Source of the DNA: Candidatus Binatia bacterium | GTDB lineage: Bacteria > Desulfobacterota > Binatia > Bin18 | DNA: 64,000 nucleotides | Assembly (NCBI GenBank): GCA_951812575.1 | Contig: OX638322.1 | Span: 3,600,501-3,664,500 of the forward strand | Direction of reading: 5' to 3' | Shown: positions 9,483 to 19,663 of the stretch, piece by piece | Layout: each line of letters begins with the position of its first letter | How positions within the stretch are numbered: the stretch's first letter is position 1 | Notes under the pieces: model-generated | Database searches by the model: none | What the model saw: the letters and a program-made list of their open reading frames with translations, nothing else | What the model was told of the DNA's origin: nothing | Made by a program: the position numbers and the translations under genes

Positions 9483-9848
9483 CTATGACGCTGAGGGCGT
9501 GACCATTGCGGCCGGCGCGGCTTTCAATGCATCAATTTCGGCCTCGAGTTCCCGCTGGAGCCGTTTCAGCTTATTCACCTCGACCTCAAGCGTGTTGCGT
9601 GTTTTCGCCGCGCGGTCCCTATCGTGGGTGAGATCCTTGTTGTTGCCCTCAAGCTCTGCGACCTGTGTCCTGAGGCTGTTCACCTCGCCTGGGAGTATGC
9701 CTGTCAGATACGATGTGGTCAGTCCGAGACGCTCAAAGGCGAGGCCAGTGAGCATTAACCCAAGCCACAACACCCCAACGCTAATGTAATGCCAAACCGC
9801 TTTTGAAAGATTACTGTCCCCGCCCGTCTGCTCTGTATCACTGGCCAT
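9483..9848 (-). CDS. single-pass membrane coiled-coil protein
   Basis: 121-aa protein starting at the ATG at 9848 with a good GGAGGGAG site; the same frame reaches 9950 without a ribosome site. It has one transmembrane helix (residues about 17-40), then a heptad-rich coiled coil (about 55-107, with LRTQVAELEGNN and LKRLQRELEAEIDALK) and an Ala/Pro tail. No family recognised. It is 30 bases upstream of the ABC ATPase on the same strand, so it may be the first gene of that operon. A scaffold or regulatory role is inference. Confidence 0.7.
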   Translation of the reverse strand: MASDTEQTGGDSNLSKAVWHYISVGVLWLGLMLTGLAFERLGLTTSYLTGILPGEVNSLRTQVAELEGNNKDLTHDRDRAAKTRNTLEVEVNKLKRLQRELEAEIDALKAAPAAMVTPSAS

Positions 9849-9902
9849 AATTCTCCCTCCGCAAAATGAAAGTGCGGACACCCTAGCAAAAAAGAAAATA
9901 GA

Positions 9903-9961
9903 GAAAAAGCCGCCGGCTAGTCTGTCATGAGCGAGAGGGGTAACCGACATGTTACCCCTCT
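9903..9961 (-). terminator. hairpins after DUF1329 copy II
   Basis: A perfect 11-bp stem (9934-9944 with 9951-9961, 6-base loop) lies 17 bases past the DUF1329 stop. A short GC hairpin (9909-9919) follows, with TTTTT after it on the minus strand. Together they look like a transcription stop between copy II and the ABC operon. The first stem lacks its own T-run, so the assignment is moderate. Confidence 0.5.
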
Positions 9962-9977
9962 CTGCTGGTTTGTAGGG

Positions 9978-11303
9978 TTAACGGGCGCTCTGGATGAGGA
10001 AGTTCACCGAGAACGCTTTGGAGGTATTAAATTCAATTGCCTCGTTGAAATACCACTCGTTGATCCAGTCTTCCCGCTTCTCATAGCCGGACGGCGCATC
10101 CCACTTGCTGAAGTGGGCAAGCTGGAGGTCCATCTGCATCCCATGCGGAGTAAAGGCCCAGTCATCCGTGTAATTGTATTTGGCACCACGGATAGGTTTT
10201 ACCGGATATCCTTCGTACGGCAGGGGGCCATACTCAAACATGTTAAACCAGAGTTTCCACAGCTCACCACCGTTGTCGTACATTTCCGAGAAATTCTGCG
10301 CCCAGAAGTCTTTGTCGACATACATGATACGCTTGGAATAGGCATACTGGCTGTAGGCAACCGGGAGCCCTTCAACAACATAAACGTTGCGCTTTTCCCA
10401 GTTGATATTGCACGGCATACCCGCGAGCACGCCACTTCTGCCGTCCGGCTGTGCACACCAGACATCTCTGGTGCCGTATTGCCCCATATGGACCGGAGCC
10501 AGGATTTGCTTTTCGGCCAAGAGTCGCCACTTCCAGTAGGCGTGCTTGGAATTCATGCCCCACAGGGAGTCGAGATCCATGTCCGTGCCCCAGAAGGCAT
10601 CCGAGCGGTTCGCGACGCTGATACGACGCACCCGACGCAGCTCAGGCAGATACATATAGGAGTCATCCGGAATGTTCGTCGGCAGATAGCGTGTGTTGAG
10701 CACGCCAGCGCCCTTCAGATCGTTTGGAATAAAAAGCGGACCAAACTGCTCCGTATAGCGCATTGGCGGGTTGTTCGGGACAATCGGTTTGGGATCGGTG
10801 TACAGACGACCGGTCCACATCATCCGACGCCAGAACTGGGAGCCGTACATCCGTTCCATCTCGCCCCGGTTATTGACGAGCTCCATGATCCATTCGGTCC
10901 CCACGTTATCCACATAAGAAGGCTTCTGTTCCTGGTTCCACATGATCTTCGCCCCAGCCAGGGGGTCGTTGGGATCAATGTTTGGGAACGGGAGACCCGC
11001 TACGTAGTTTAACATTTCCCGGCCGTCGGCCGAGATTTGGACTTGGCCTGAGTATTTCTCGGTCGCTTCGGCGTAGAGTTTCGGCAGATTGACTTTCTTA
11101 TACTCGGTGACCTTAATGGGCATGCCGTTTTCGACAAACCACTGTATGCCTGGGATAAGGAGTTCACCTGCCTCAGCCATGTTGTCTTTGGTAATGGTGT
11201 CCCCTGGGTTGACATCGGCAGCCACCCAGCTCGGGGCTGACAGACTCATCGCACCTACGAGCGTGAGTGCGCAAGCAATTCTGGTCCACCAATAGGTTCT
11301 CAT
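9978..11303 (-). CDS. DUF1329 family envelope protein (copy II)
   Basis: 441-aa exported DUF1329 protein with a signal peptide (cleavage near VAA-DV) and ATG at 11303 behind AAAGGAGAGG. It is clearly paralogous to copy I (3612-4913): both share RRVRRISVANRSDAFWGTD, SKRIMYVDKDFW/SKRVIYLDKEYF-type segments, a conserved SKWD block and the NFLIQSAR end. It lies downstream of the second MMPL transporter, with a promoter candidate at 11407-11435 in between. Presumed envelope carrier partner of an MMPL exporter. Retention of two diverged copies suggests two substrates or conditions; that is inference. Confidence 0.9.
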   Translation of the reverse strand: MRTYWWTRIACALTLVGAMSLSAPSWVAADVNPGDTITKDNMAEAGELLIPGIQWFVENGMPIKVTEYKKVNLPKLYAEATEKYSGQVQISADGREMLNYVAGLPFPNIDPNDPLAGAKIMWNQEQKPSYVDNVGTEWIMELVNNRGEMERMYGSQFWRRMMWTGRLYTDPKPIVPNNPPMRYTEQFGPLFIPNDLKGAGVLNTRYLPTNIPDDSYMYLPELRRVRRISVANRSDAFWGTDMDLDSLWGMNSKHAYWKWRLLAEKQILAPVHMGQYGTRDVWCAQPDGRSGVLAGMPCNINWEKRNVYVVEGLPVAYSQYAYSKRIMYVDKDFWAQNFSEMYDNGGELWKLWFNMFEYGPLPYEGYPVKPIRGAKYNYTDDWAFTPHGMQMDLQLAHFSKWDAPSGYEKREDWINEWYFNEAIEFNTSKAFSVNFLIQSAR

Positions 11304-11406
11304 AAAATCCTCTCCTTTTTATAATATTCCTGCGAGATATATGCGAGCGGCGGTTTGGTCAGCACGGGGGAGCACGGCTCATGATCGTATCCTTTCTACA
11401 ATGGCT

Positions 11407-11435
11407 TTATCTTTATTAGTGGGTATATTTGTCAA
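11407..11435 (-). promoter_or_regulatory. sigma70-like promoter candidate for DUF1329 copy II
   Basis: On the minus strand a perfect TTGACA (11435-11430) is followed after 17 bases by AGATAA (11413-11408), an imperfect -10. It would start a transcript near 11400 with a leader of about 100 bases to the gene at 11303. The -10 match is weak, so confidence is moderate. Confidence 0.4.
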
Positions 11436-11538
11436 TAGTTTCAGAAGAGGCTTTTTCCCCCTCCTCTGGGAGGGGCGGCAGGGCCAGGGAAATATTTTCC
11501 TTCGGTTCTTCTCCTCAAGTGTTCCAAGGACACGGCGG

Positions 11539-13968
11539 TTAATCTGCGGCTCCGGCGGCTTGCGCCGTGACAAAGCGCGGTTTGAAGAGCGCGACCAGAA
11601 CGGGTAACAGCGTCACGGTGGCCAAGAAGCTGACTCCCATCCAGAGCGCGAGCAGCAGCCCCATCTCGGCGCTAAAGCGGAGGCTGGACATCGTCCAGAA
11701 CAGCGTCCCGAGGAGCATGGTCAGGGCGGTAAAGGTCACTGCCTTCCCGGACGTTGCGAGGGCCGTCCTGACCGCGTCATCCAGCCCCATGCCCAGCCGG
11801 TGTTCTTCGATAATACGACTCACAATATACAGGGCATAGTCGATACCGAATCCGACGCCGACCGTCACCACCGGCAGAGTATGGATATTGATGCCAATAT
11901 CACGAGCCCCCATATACGCGTTAATAACGGCATTTGCGACGAGTAGAGGGATAATCATATACACCCCGGCCATGACCGAGCGGTAGGTGATGACGAGGAC
12001 GAGGAAGATCGTGCCAAAACCAAGGACGTTGACCAGAATATCATTCCGAAACAACTCTTCGTTGGCAGCGGCCAATACGCCAATCGGGCCGCCGGCGAGC
12101 CGGAACTGCGCGACGTCATTGGGATGGGTATCGATATAGTCGCGCGCCCGCTGAATAACCCGCCGAATGGTTTCTCCCTGATGGTCGGTCAGAAAGAAAC
12201 GGACGGGGGCAGAGCGATACTGGTGATCAATGACCTGCGCGCTTTCCTGAAATGAGGTGCCGAAGAAGTAGGAGGCGAGCAGGAGCCGGACTTCACTCGT
12301 GCGTCGGGGCAGGACCTCCCATTTGGGCTCTTGTTCATGAATGGCTCCATTGACGACCGACAAAATATCCACAAATGAGAAGCTCAACCCGACCGATGGG
12401 TCGCGTTCGAGCGCGCGCTGAAATTGTTCGATCCAGGGCAAGACCTCAGGAGTCGCTAATGAGGGCTGCTCGCTTTGCTGACGAAATCGGTCGAGCGCAC
12501 TCGTTTCGCTCGCGTCTTCGGCCTCTTCTTTTTTCTCCGGCTCTTTACGCTCAACCACAACCATGAGCTGTTCAACCCCACCAAAGGTGTCTTGAATACG
12601 CGCATGGGCGGTATTATGCGGAGAGTCGCGATACAGGAGTGGGGTGGCCGCGGTCGGGTCGCCAATCACCAGATTTTGCCAGAAGTAGACGCTGACGCCC
12701 AAAACAAGTGCCCAACTGGCAAGCGTCAGCCCTTTGCCTGCAGAAGAGACGAGAAAATTCGCCGCAGCTGAGACAATCCGTTTGAAGAGCCCGTTCTCGC
12801 GTCGCTCAACGACCCGGATGTCGGGTTCACGCAGGTAGTGGTAGACAATCGGGTTCAGCAAGAGTTCGCTCACGGTAATGGCGAGAATCCACACGGCCGC
12901 ACTGATGGCGAGTTTCTGCAAGAGCACGATAGGCACGAACAAGATCACCAGCAAACCCAGGGCGTCGGTCAGGATACCCGACAGGGTCGGCACGAACAGT
13001 TCGGCGAACGAGGCAATAATGGCCGGCTCTTTTTGCCCTTTTGCCTTGCGATACTCCTCATAATAGCGTTCATGCATCTGGACGGAGTGGCTGACCGCCC
13101 GGGCGGTGATAAAGAAAGGAATGACGAGGGTGAGGGGGTCGAGGCTGAAGCCGATCATCTTGATAAATCCCAGCCCCCAAATGGCCGATATGACACCGGT
13201 CAAAGTGGGTCGCAGCGCCCCTCGGACATCGTGAAAATACCAGTACAGCAGCAACCACAGCAGCACCGTCGTTGCCAGAAAAATGACGTAGACCTGCTTG
13301 GCGTAGAAATACACCCAGCCGTACAGCGCGGGTTGACCGGCCAGATAAATCCGCGTGTTGTCGTCCTCATACGGTTCAACCACAGAGCGCCGGACTTCCT
13401 CAAACAATCGTCGATAATCGAGCCGCTGCTCGATAAAGGTGGCATTCAGCAGGGCGGCTTTTTCGTCCAGCGAAACCAGCACGCCGTATAAATTCCGCGA
13501 GGAATGCACGATGCGGCGTATGCGTTCGACTTCTGCCTCGGTCTCGGGTGCCCGTTCCATGACCGGCTCGACTTCCTGCATCCCACCACTTTTCATGATC
13601 ACGCGGCGGTTGGTCCGGTGGGCGATGGAGTTGACCAATTCATTATTCACGCCATACACCCGCTCCAGGGCCTGGGTCATATTGAAAATTTTGGTCAACG
13701 TGGCCTGATTGAAGATGGTACCTTCTTCGACCTCCAACATCAGCATGACGGTGTTGGCTCCGCCAAAGGTCGGCGCGTAGGTCTTATGGACCTGAATGAA
13801 AGGGTGGTTCTCCGGCAGTTGTTCGTCGAACCGCGTGACGAGGTCAAGCTGAGCGGCAAACGAGGCAAAGACCAGGGTGGCGAGGGTCACGAGCAGCAAA
13901 ACAAGCTTGCGCCGCGCAATAATCTGTTCCCCCAGTGTATATAGATAGCTGCGCTCTGCAGTGCTCAT
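11539..13968 (-). CDS. MMPL/RND-family transporter
   Basis: 809-aa complete RND-superfamily exporter of the MMPL branch. It shows an N-terminal helix (about residues 18-40), a first periplasmic loop (about 40-215), a helix bundle with ARAVSHSVQMHERYYEEYRK (about residues 290-310), a second loop containing a charged low-complexity insert (EPEKKEEAEDASE), and a C-terminal bundle with GVGFGIDYALYIVSR, in which the TM4-type Asp is kept. Start ATG at 13968 with GGGAG just upstream. It is a paralogue of the truncated gene at the left edge. Downstream on the same strand is DUF1329 copy II. Likely exports or relocates a hydrophobic molecule; substrate unknown. Confidence 0.93.
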   Translation of the reverse strand: MSTAERSYLYTLGEQIIARRKLVLLLVTLATLVFASFAAQLDLVTRFDEQLPENHPFIQVHKTYAPTFGGANTVMLMLEVEEGTIFNQATLTKIFNMTQALERVYGVNNELVNSIAHRTNRRVIMKSGGMQEVEPVMERAPETEAEVERIRRIVHSSRNLYGVLVSLDEKAALLNATFIEQRLDYRRLFEEVRRSVVEPYEDDNTRIYLAGQPALYGWVYFYAKQVYVIFLATTVLLWLLLYWYFHDVRGALRPTLTGVISAIWGLGFIKMIGFSLDPLTLVIPFFITARAVSHSVQMHERYYEEYRKAKGQKEPAIIASFAELFVPTLSGILTDALGLLVILFVPIVLLQKLAISAAVWILAITVSELLLNPIVYHYLREPDIRVVERRENGLFKRIVSAAANFLVSSAGKGLTLASWALVLGVSVYFWQNLVIGDPTAATPLLYRDSPHNTAHARIQDTFGGVEQLMVVVERKEPEKKEEAEDASETSALDRFRQQSEQPSLATPEVLPWIEQFQRALERDPSVGLSFSFVDILSVVNGAIHEQEPKWEVLPRRTSEVRLLLASYFFGTSFQESAQVIDHQYRSAPVRFFLTDHQGETIRRVIQRARDYIDTHPNDVAQFRLAGGPIGVLAAANEELFRNDILVNVLGFGTIFLVLVITYRSVMAGVYMIIPLLVANAVINAYMGARDIGINIHTLPVVTVGVGFGIDYALYIVSRIIEEHRLGMGLDDAVRTALATSGKAVTFTALTMLLGTLFWTMSSLRFSAEMGLLLALWMGVSFLATVTLLPVLVALFKPRFVTAQAAGAAD

Positions 13969-14062
13969 GTCGCTCCCTTTTGGCGTTACACTGTCGTCCT
14001 AGCGGATACCGACGAAGATGCGATTGTCTCTCCAGATGGTAAAATTGAGTTCTGCTTTGGAC

Positions 14063-14716
14063 TCACTGTTCTCTCCGTTTCCGCTCAAGTAGCTCGTCAA
14101 TAATCGTTTCGATGTTCTGAGGAGAGAGGTCCTGCACCCGGATCCACCCATCGATGATGAGGGTCGGGACACTCTCAATATGATAGCTATTCCCCAGGGC
14201 AACGGTGGCTTCAAGCTCGGCCTTCCCCCCGTCTGCATCGAGTTGGCTCAGGAGCGATTCAGGATCGAGGCCGATGCGGTGGGCAACCAGGGCGATGCCG
14301 TCTCGGCTGCCCGTATCAATATCTTCCTCAAAGCGTGCCTGAAATAATGCACTCTGCATTTCTTCACTCAGCCCTAATTCGTGAGAGATGGCATAGGCAC
14401 GGGCTGGAATCTGAGAGGACGCGTGGACAAGCGGAACCGCGCGAAAGTGGATGTCGAGCTGATTCGGATATTTCTGCTTGAGGGCAGGGATGAGGTTGGA
14501 GAAGACATCATAGCAATGTGGACACAGAAAGTCCTCAAAGACGGTGAGTACGATCTTTTTTGAGACCGTTCCCTCTGGGGCCCGGCGTACGAAAGAAAAC
14601 GTACCCGATAAGGAGAGATACTGATCCATCAGATCAGTCTTTGGCCAGCCCTGTGGTGGGAGCGCAAGGCAAACGAGGAGGAAACTCAGAAGAAAAGAAA
14701 AGATTCGTAAGGCCAT
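14063..14716 (-). CDS. DsbA-family thioredoxin-fold protein
   Basis: 217-aa exported protein with a signal peptide (residues 1-25) and a DsbA-type fold. The active site is CPHC at residues 65-68 in the context FEDFLCPHCYDVF, and a later SVPTLIIDG carries the cis-Pro. The long helical insert between them is typical of DsbA/2-hydroxychromene-isomerase relatives. Start ATG at 14716. Expected to act in the periplasm as a thiol oxidase or reductase. No DsbB is seen nearby. It sits upstream of the MMPL gene with a gap of about 95 bases on the same strand. Confidence 0.88.
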   Translation of the reverse strand: MALRIFSFLLSFLLVCLALPPQGWPKTDLMDQYLSLSGTFSFVRRAPEGTVSKKIVLTVFEDFLCPHCYDVFSNLIPALKQKYPNQLDIHFRAVPLVHASSQIPARAYAISHELGLSEEMQSALFQARFEEDIDTGSRDGIALVAHRIGLDPESLLSQLDADGGKAELEATVALGNSYHIESVPTLIIDGWIRVQDLSPQNIETIIDELLERKRREQ

Positions 14717-14814
14717 GTGGCCGGATCATAGGAAGCAAACGGGCACTTTGCAAGTATAAAATACCCGCAGACGGCGCTCAATAAGAGCCCGCAGTGAAGG
14801 GACGATCTGGAGAG

Positions 14815-14834
14815 GGGCGATTCTTGAATCGCCC
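14815..14834 (-). terminator. hairpin just past acnA
   Basis: Inverted repeat of 8 bp (14815-14822 with 14827-14834, 4-base loop) immediately after the aconitase stop. No T-run follows on either strand, so it may be an RNA-stabilising hairpin or a weak terminator. Confidence 0.35.
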
Positions 14835-14841
14835 GGGAGCC

Positions 14842-17553
14842 TTAGGCAACCAACTGCCGTAACACGTAGGGCAAAATACCCCCATGCCGGTAGTATTCGA
14901 CCTCAATAGGGGTATCGATACGAACGGTAACCTGGACAGCTGTTGACTGTCCATTGGCGCGGTGGACGACCAGGGTCGCGTCCTGGAGAGGTTTGAGGTC
15001 GGAGTTGAGTCCAATGAGATCAAAGGTCTCCGTCCCGTCAAGACGCAGTGTCTGCACGCTGGTACCCTCTTTGAACTGACAGGGTATCACACCCATAAAG
15101 ACCAAATTGCTGCGGTGAATCCGCTCAAAGCTTTGGGCGACGACCGCTTTCACCCCAAGCAGTCGCGTCCCTTTGGCGGCCCAGTCACGCGAACTTCCCG
15201 TGCCGTACTCCTGCCCGGCCAGCACGACCAGAGGGGTGCCCGCGGCCTGATATTTCATGGCCGCATCGTAGATCGCCATCTGCTCGCCACCATTCCCGTC
15301 AGCCGCATGATACTGCGTGACTCCGCCTTCAACTCCGGGTACCATCAAGTTCTTAATCCGCACGTTCGCAAACGTGCCGCGGGTCATGATGCGATCGTTG
15401 CCGCGCCGTGAGCCATAACTATTGAAGTCTTTGACTTTAACTCCCTGCTCCTGGAGATATTGTCCGGCTGGCGCATCCGGCTTAATGGCTCCTGCGGGAC
15501 TGATGTGGTCGGTGGTGACGGAATCGCCCAGCACGGCCAGCGGACGGGCGCCGGTAATGTCTTGAATCGTCCCGGCCTGGAGGCCGAACGCATCAAAGAA
15601 GGGCGGTTCCTGAATATAGGTCGATTCAGCATTCCACTCGTATACCGCGCCGGTTGAGCTTGAAATGTCATTCCAGAGCGGATTTTGCTCTTCAAAATCG
15701 GCATACAACCTGCGGTAGGTATCCGAGTCCATGGCGGACGCCATGAGGTCTTGAATTTCACTCGTGTTCGGCCACAGGTCACGCAAGTAGACGTCGTTTC
15801 CGTCTTTGTCCTGGCCCACGGGCTCGCTGGTCAGGTCAATATCAACCCGACCCGCCAGGGCAAATGCCACGACCAGCGGTGGACTCATCAGAAAATTCGC
15901 TCGAATGTTTTGATGGACGCGCGCCTCGAAGTTACGATTGCCGCTCAAGACGCTGGCGGCCACCAGATTATGCTGTATCACCGTCTGTTCGATCTCCGGA
16001 TCGAGGGGACCGGAGTTCCCGATACAGGTGGTGCAGCCATAACCCACGGTCTGAAAGCCGACTTGGTTGAGATACTGCTGTAAGCCGGTTTTCTCCAGAT
16101 ATTCCGTTACGACCCGCGAGCCCGGACCCAGAGACGTTTTGACTGTCGGTTTGACCGTCATCCCGCGCTCGACCGCTTTCTTGGCCACGAGCCCGGCTGC
16201 CAACATCACGCTCGGGTTCGAGGTGTTGGTACACGAAGTAATCGCGGCAATGAGCACATCCCCATGTCCGACATCGCCGATATTCGAAGGCGCGTCTTTC
16301 GGCACCGTATAGCGCTGGTCAAGCGTCGATTGGTCAGCCTGAAAACCGCCCTCGTTGAGCGGTGTTGTGAGGAGTCCCTGGAATGTCTTCCTCATATCCG
16401 GGAGATCAATCCGGTCCTGCGGGCGGCGTGGACCGGCCAGACCAGGCTGCACATCGGCCAAGTCGAGTTCAAGCACCTGGCTGTAGTCCACCTCGCCCTG
16501 ACGCGGGATGCCAAATATCTGTTGGGCCTGAAAATAGCTCCGGAACGCATCAACCTGCTCCTCGGTGCGACCCGTGGCCGTCAGGTAGGTACAGGTTTCC
16601 TCATCAATCGGGAAAAAGCCCATAGTCGCGCCATACTCCGGCGCCATATTGGCAATCGTTGCTCGATCGGTCAGGGGTAGGGACGCTGCACCCTCGCCAA
16701 AATATTCCACGAATTTTCCGACGACCTTGGCGGCGCGGAGCATCTCGGTACAGTGCAGCACGAGGTCGGTCGCAGTCACACCTTCACGCAGGTGGCCGCT
16801 CATATGCATACCAACGACGTCTGGAGTGAGAAAATACACCGGTTGCCCTAACATGCCGGCCTCTGCCTCAATCCCTCCAACACCCCAGGCGACCACCCCA
16901 AGGCCGTTAATCATGGTGGTATGCGAGTCTGTTCCGACCAGGGTATCCGGATAATAGACGCCATCTCTCTCGAGGACGCCTTTGGCCAGGTATTCCAGAT
17001 TGACCTGGTGGACAATGCCGATACCCGGCGGCACGACCTGAAAACTGTCGAACGCCTGCATGCCCCATTTCAGAAACTGATACCGGGGCTGATTGCGCTC
17101 GAATTCGATCTCCATATTCCGTTGTAAAGCGTTCCCCACTCCTGAATGATCGACCTGAATAGAATGGTCGACCACTAGGTCAACCGGCACCAGCGGTTCG
17201 ATCAGTTTGGGGTCTTTGCCCAGTCTGGCCATGGCTGAACGCATGGCGGCCAAGTCGACCAGCAGGGGAACGCCGGTAAAGTCTTGCAGGATAATCCGTG
17301 CCACCACAAAGGGAATTTCCGCCGTGCGGGTCTCGGTCGGTCCCCAGTTGGCGAGGGTCCGGACATCCGCTTCAGTAATCTTCTGGCCGTCATAGTTGCG
17401 TAAGACCGACTCAAGCACGATACGGATACTGATCGGAAGCCGAGAAACTGGTCCGACGCCCGCTTTTTCGAGTTGGGGCAGGGCGTAGAACTGGCCGGTT
17501 TTTCCAGCCGCGGTGGTAAAGGTTTGCAAAGAATCAAACAGGTTGTGTGCCAT
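14842..17553 (-). CDS. acnA: aconitate hydratase A
   Basis: 903-aa cytoplasmic [4Fe-4S] enzyme interconverting citrate and isocitrate in the TCA cycle. The cluster cysteines are visible in [10 protein letters not shown] (Cys about 440) and [11 protein letters not shown] (Cys about 506 and 509). The C-terminal swivelling domain contains [19 protein letters not shown]. Length matches the AcnA/IRP class (about 890-900 residues) rather than AcnB. I chose the ATG at 17553 because it gives the standard N-terminus (NLFDSLQTF); the frame extends to 17598 without homology to the family. Transcribed away from the DUF1800 gene, with about 190 bases between the starts. No sign of damage. Confidence 0.97.
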   Translation of the reverse strand: MAHNLFDSLQTFTTAAGKTGQFYALPQLEKAGVGPVSRLPISIRIVLESVLRNYDGQKITEADVRTLANWGPTETRTAEIPFVVARIILQDFTGVPLLVDLAAMRSAMARLGKDPKLIEPLVPVDLVVDHSIQVDHSGVGNALQRNMEIEFERNQPRYQFLKWGMQAFDSFQVVPPGIGIVHQVNLEYLAKGVLERDGVYYPDTLVGTDSHTTMINGLGVVAWGVGGIEAEAGMLGQPVYFLTPDVVGMHMSGHLREGVTATDLVLHCTEMLRAAKVVGKFVEYFGEGAASLPLTDRATIANMAPEYGATMGFFPIDEETCTYLTATGRTEEQVDAFRSYFQAQQIFGIPRQGEVDYSQVLELDLADVQPGLAGPRRPQDRIDLPDMRKTFQGLLTTPLNEGGFQADQSTLDQRYTVPKDAPSNIGDVGHGDVLIAAITSCTNTSNPSVMLAAGLVAKKAVERGMTVKPTVKTSLGPGSRVVTEYLEKTGLQQYLNQVGFQTVGYGCTTCIGNSGPLDPEIEQTVIQHNLVAASVLSGNRNFEARVHQNIRANFLMSPPLVVAFALAGRVDIDLTSEPVGQDKDGNDVYLRDLWPNTSEIQDLMASAMDSDTYRRLYADFEEQNPLWNDISSSTGAVYEWNAESTYIQEPPFFDAFGLQAGTIQDITGARPLAVLGDSVTTDHISPAGAIKPDAPAGQYLQEQGVKVKDFNSYGSRRGNDRIMTRGTFANVRIKNLMVPGVEGGVTQYHAADGNGGEQMAIYDAAMKYQAAGTPLVVLAGQEYGTGSSRDWAAKGTRLLGVKAVVAQSFERIHRSNLVFMGVIPCQFKEGTSVQTLRLDGTETFDLIGLNSDLKPLQDATLVVHRANGQSTAVQVTVRIDTPIEVEYYRHGGILPYVLRQLVA

Positions 17554-17741
17554 ACAAAAATCCCTCCACCTCTGTCGCTTATTGCAAAATGATAACACTG
17601 TGCTTGGCTAAGCGGATATATTCTCTCGCCAATCAAGGCAAGGGAGCGGCGCAGGACAGGAACTCTGAATCGGAGGGTTTTTGGCATCTTGTGCGGTAGC
17701 CGGCTCAGCGAGTATATATCTGGGGTAGGAAAGGTTAGTCT

Positions 17742-19646
17742 ATGCAATGGATTTGGAACCCGAGACCGAGGAGGCTCGTCAGCAGGGTAGGGGCTGGAAC
17801 CGGTATCTTTCTCGTCCTGCTGCTGACTTCTCTCTTCGCTGAGGAGGCTCGCTCCCAGCAACAGAATCTGCGAGCCGGACCCCATGCCTGGACGGGCGAC
17901 CTAACGCCCATCACTGCCCAAGACTGGAGCCCGGACCGGGCCGCCCATCTCTTGGAGCGGGCCGGTTTTGGCGGTCCACCCCAAGAAGTTGACCACTTGG
18001 CGGCGATGACGCCAGCCGCCGCGGTTCGGCATCTGGTGCACTACCAAGACATCGACAACAGCCATGTCCCGCCGTTCGACGAATCCGGAGTGTTCGATGC
18101 AACGCTGGACCCGTTTCCCAAAAGCCGGGCCGATGCCGTGCGTATTGCCCGGGTCAACGGCGAGTCCATGGGGGTCAAGGTCAAACCCGGCGGGAATCGC
18201 CCCCTCCAGCCCGTTGTCGATCGTTTTTTCTATTGGCTGCGGGCCGACGCACTGGAAATGCGGCGCGCCGGACAGTGGTGGGCCCAGCGTATGCTGGTGA
18301 CAAAGCGCCCGCTCCAGGAAAAGCTTGCCCTGTTCTGGCACGGCCATTTTGCGACCTCGGATACCAAGGTGCGGGACTACCGTAAGCTCCTCAAGCAGCT
18401 CGAATTATTCTGGCAACGGGGGAATGGGGATTTTCGTGATCTTCTCATCGGTGTCGCCCAGGACCCGGCCATGCTGGTCTATCTTGATGCCGGAGAGAAT
18501 ATCAAAGGCCACCCCAACGAGAACTTTGGTAGAGAAATCCTGGAACTCTTTACCCTGGGTGTGGGCAATTATACCGAGACCGATATTCGCGAGGCCTCCC
18601 GGGCGTTTACCGGCTGGACCCATATCGGACTGGACTTTGTCGTCAAGCCCGAGCTGCACGACGAAGGGCAGAAGACCTTCCTTGGACGCACCGGGAATTA
18701 CGACGGCATCGATATTATTGATATCGTTCTGGAACAGGATGTGACTGCCCGCTTTATTGCGGCCAAATTATATCGTTATTTCGTCCGACAAAATCCCTCG
18801 CCCGAGCTGGTGGTGCAACTCGGCGCGATCCTGCGAGAGCATCACTACGAAATCGTACCGCTGTTGACGACGATTTTTCTCTCGCGCGACTTCTACAGTC
18901 CGTCAGCCTACGCAACGCAGATCAAAAGCCCGGTGCATCTCGTGATTTCGACCTATCGCAAGCTCGGGTTGACCAATATTCCCGGCGTGCCCGATTTCAA
19001 CACCACCACCCGCGACCTGGGTCAGGAATTATTTCATCCACCGAACGTCGCCGGCTGGGAGGGGGGACGGAGCTGGATTACGCCTGCTTTGCTGCTGGAA
19101 CGAGGGAACTTCGCCCGTGCGGTCTTCTTTCCCGATATGGTGAATTTCCGGCCGCCGGACCGTTTCATGCCGGTGACCAACCAAAAGGTCGCGACCAAGA
19201 TCGCCCAGGGCTTTGAGATTACGGCGGCGACGATTGAGACCGATGATAACGCCATGTCCGGCATGGAGCCGTCAGGCTCCGAGTCCATGTCCATGTTTAA
19301 TATGATGGCGGGAGCGGACGAAGACTATAACACTCGCTACGGCAGCACCCACGGCTGGCAAGAAGCTTTTCGGCGGGTGAAACCCATTCCCCGTTTTGCC
19401 GCCCAGCTCTCCATGACCAGTATCGTCCGTCAGGCTGGGCTCGCCTCAACGTCTGAAGTCGTTGATTATTTTCTTGATCGTCTGTTACGGGTTCCCTTGG
19501 CGGAAGATGACCGACAAGCGCTTATCGATTTCCTCACCCAGGAGCTCGGGACCGATACGATCAAACCGGCGCTGACCTATCTGGAGGAACCGATCCGCCA
19601 TCTGGTTCATCTCATTATGAGCACGCCAGAATATCAGTTGGGCTAA
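17742..19646 (+). CDS. DUF1800 family exported protein
   Basis: 634-aa protein with an N-terminal export signal (hydrophobic residues about 16-35, likely cleavage near ARS-QQ) followed by a DUF1800 domain: HLLERAGFGGPP at the start, WWAQRMLVTKRPLQEKLALF, FWHGHF, then GHPNENFGREILELFTLGVG and PPNVAGWEGGRSWI. Start ATG at 17742 behind AGGAAAGG. It is followed 17 bases later by a DUF1501 gene; the pair is a very widespread two-gene unit of unknown biochemical function, probably in the periplasm or at the cell surface. An insert around residues 500-525 is Met-rich (SMSMFNMMAG), which is unusual within an otherwise standard protein. Confidence 0.92.
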   Translation: MQWIWNPRPRRLVSRVGAGTGIFLVLLLTSLFAEEARSQQQNLRAGPHAWTGDLTPITAQDWSPDRAAHLLERAGFGGPPQEVDHLAAMTPAAAVRHLVHYQDIDNSHVPPFDESGVFDATLDPFPKSRADAVRIARVNGESMGVKVKPGGNRPLQPVVDRFFYWLRADALEMRRAGQWWAQRMLVTKRPLQEKLALFWHGHFATSDTKVRDYRKLLKQLELFWQRGNGDFRDLLIGVAQDPAMLVYLDAGENIKGHPNENFGREILELFTLGVGNYTETDIREASRAFTGWTHIGLDFVVKPELHDEGQKTFLGRTGNYDGIDIIDIVLEQDVTARFIAAKLYRYFVRQNPSPELVVQLGAILREHHYEIVPLLTTIFLSRDFYSPSAYATQIKSPVHLVISTYRKLGLTNIPGVPDFNTTTRDLGQELFHPPNVAGWEGGRSWITPALLLERGNFARAVFFPDMVNFRPPDRFMPVTNQKVATKIAQGFEITAATIETDDNAMSGMEPSGSESMSMFNMMAGADEDYNTRYGSTHGWQEAFRRVKPIPRFAAQLSMTSIVRQAGLASTSEVVDYFLDRLLRVPLAEDDRQALIDFLTQELGTDTIKPALTYLEEPIRHLVHLIMSTPEYQLG

Positions 19647-19663
19647 TAACAAGGATAAGGCGT

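Noticed and set aside
9927..11012. Plus-strand frame of about 360 codons opposite DUF1329 copy II
   Set aside because: The minus-strand protein has clear family similarity and a signal peptide; the plus frame has neither.
11458..11475. 7-bp GC hairpin downstream of the second MMPL gene as a terminator
   Set aside because: On the minus strand it is followed by AAAAA rather than T, so it does not look like an intrinsic terminator.
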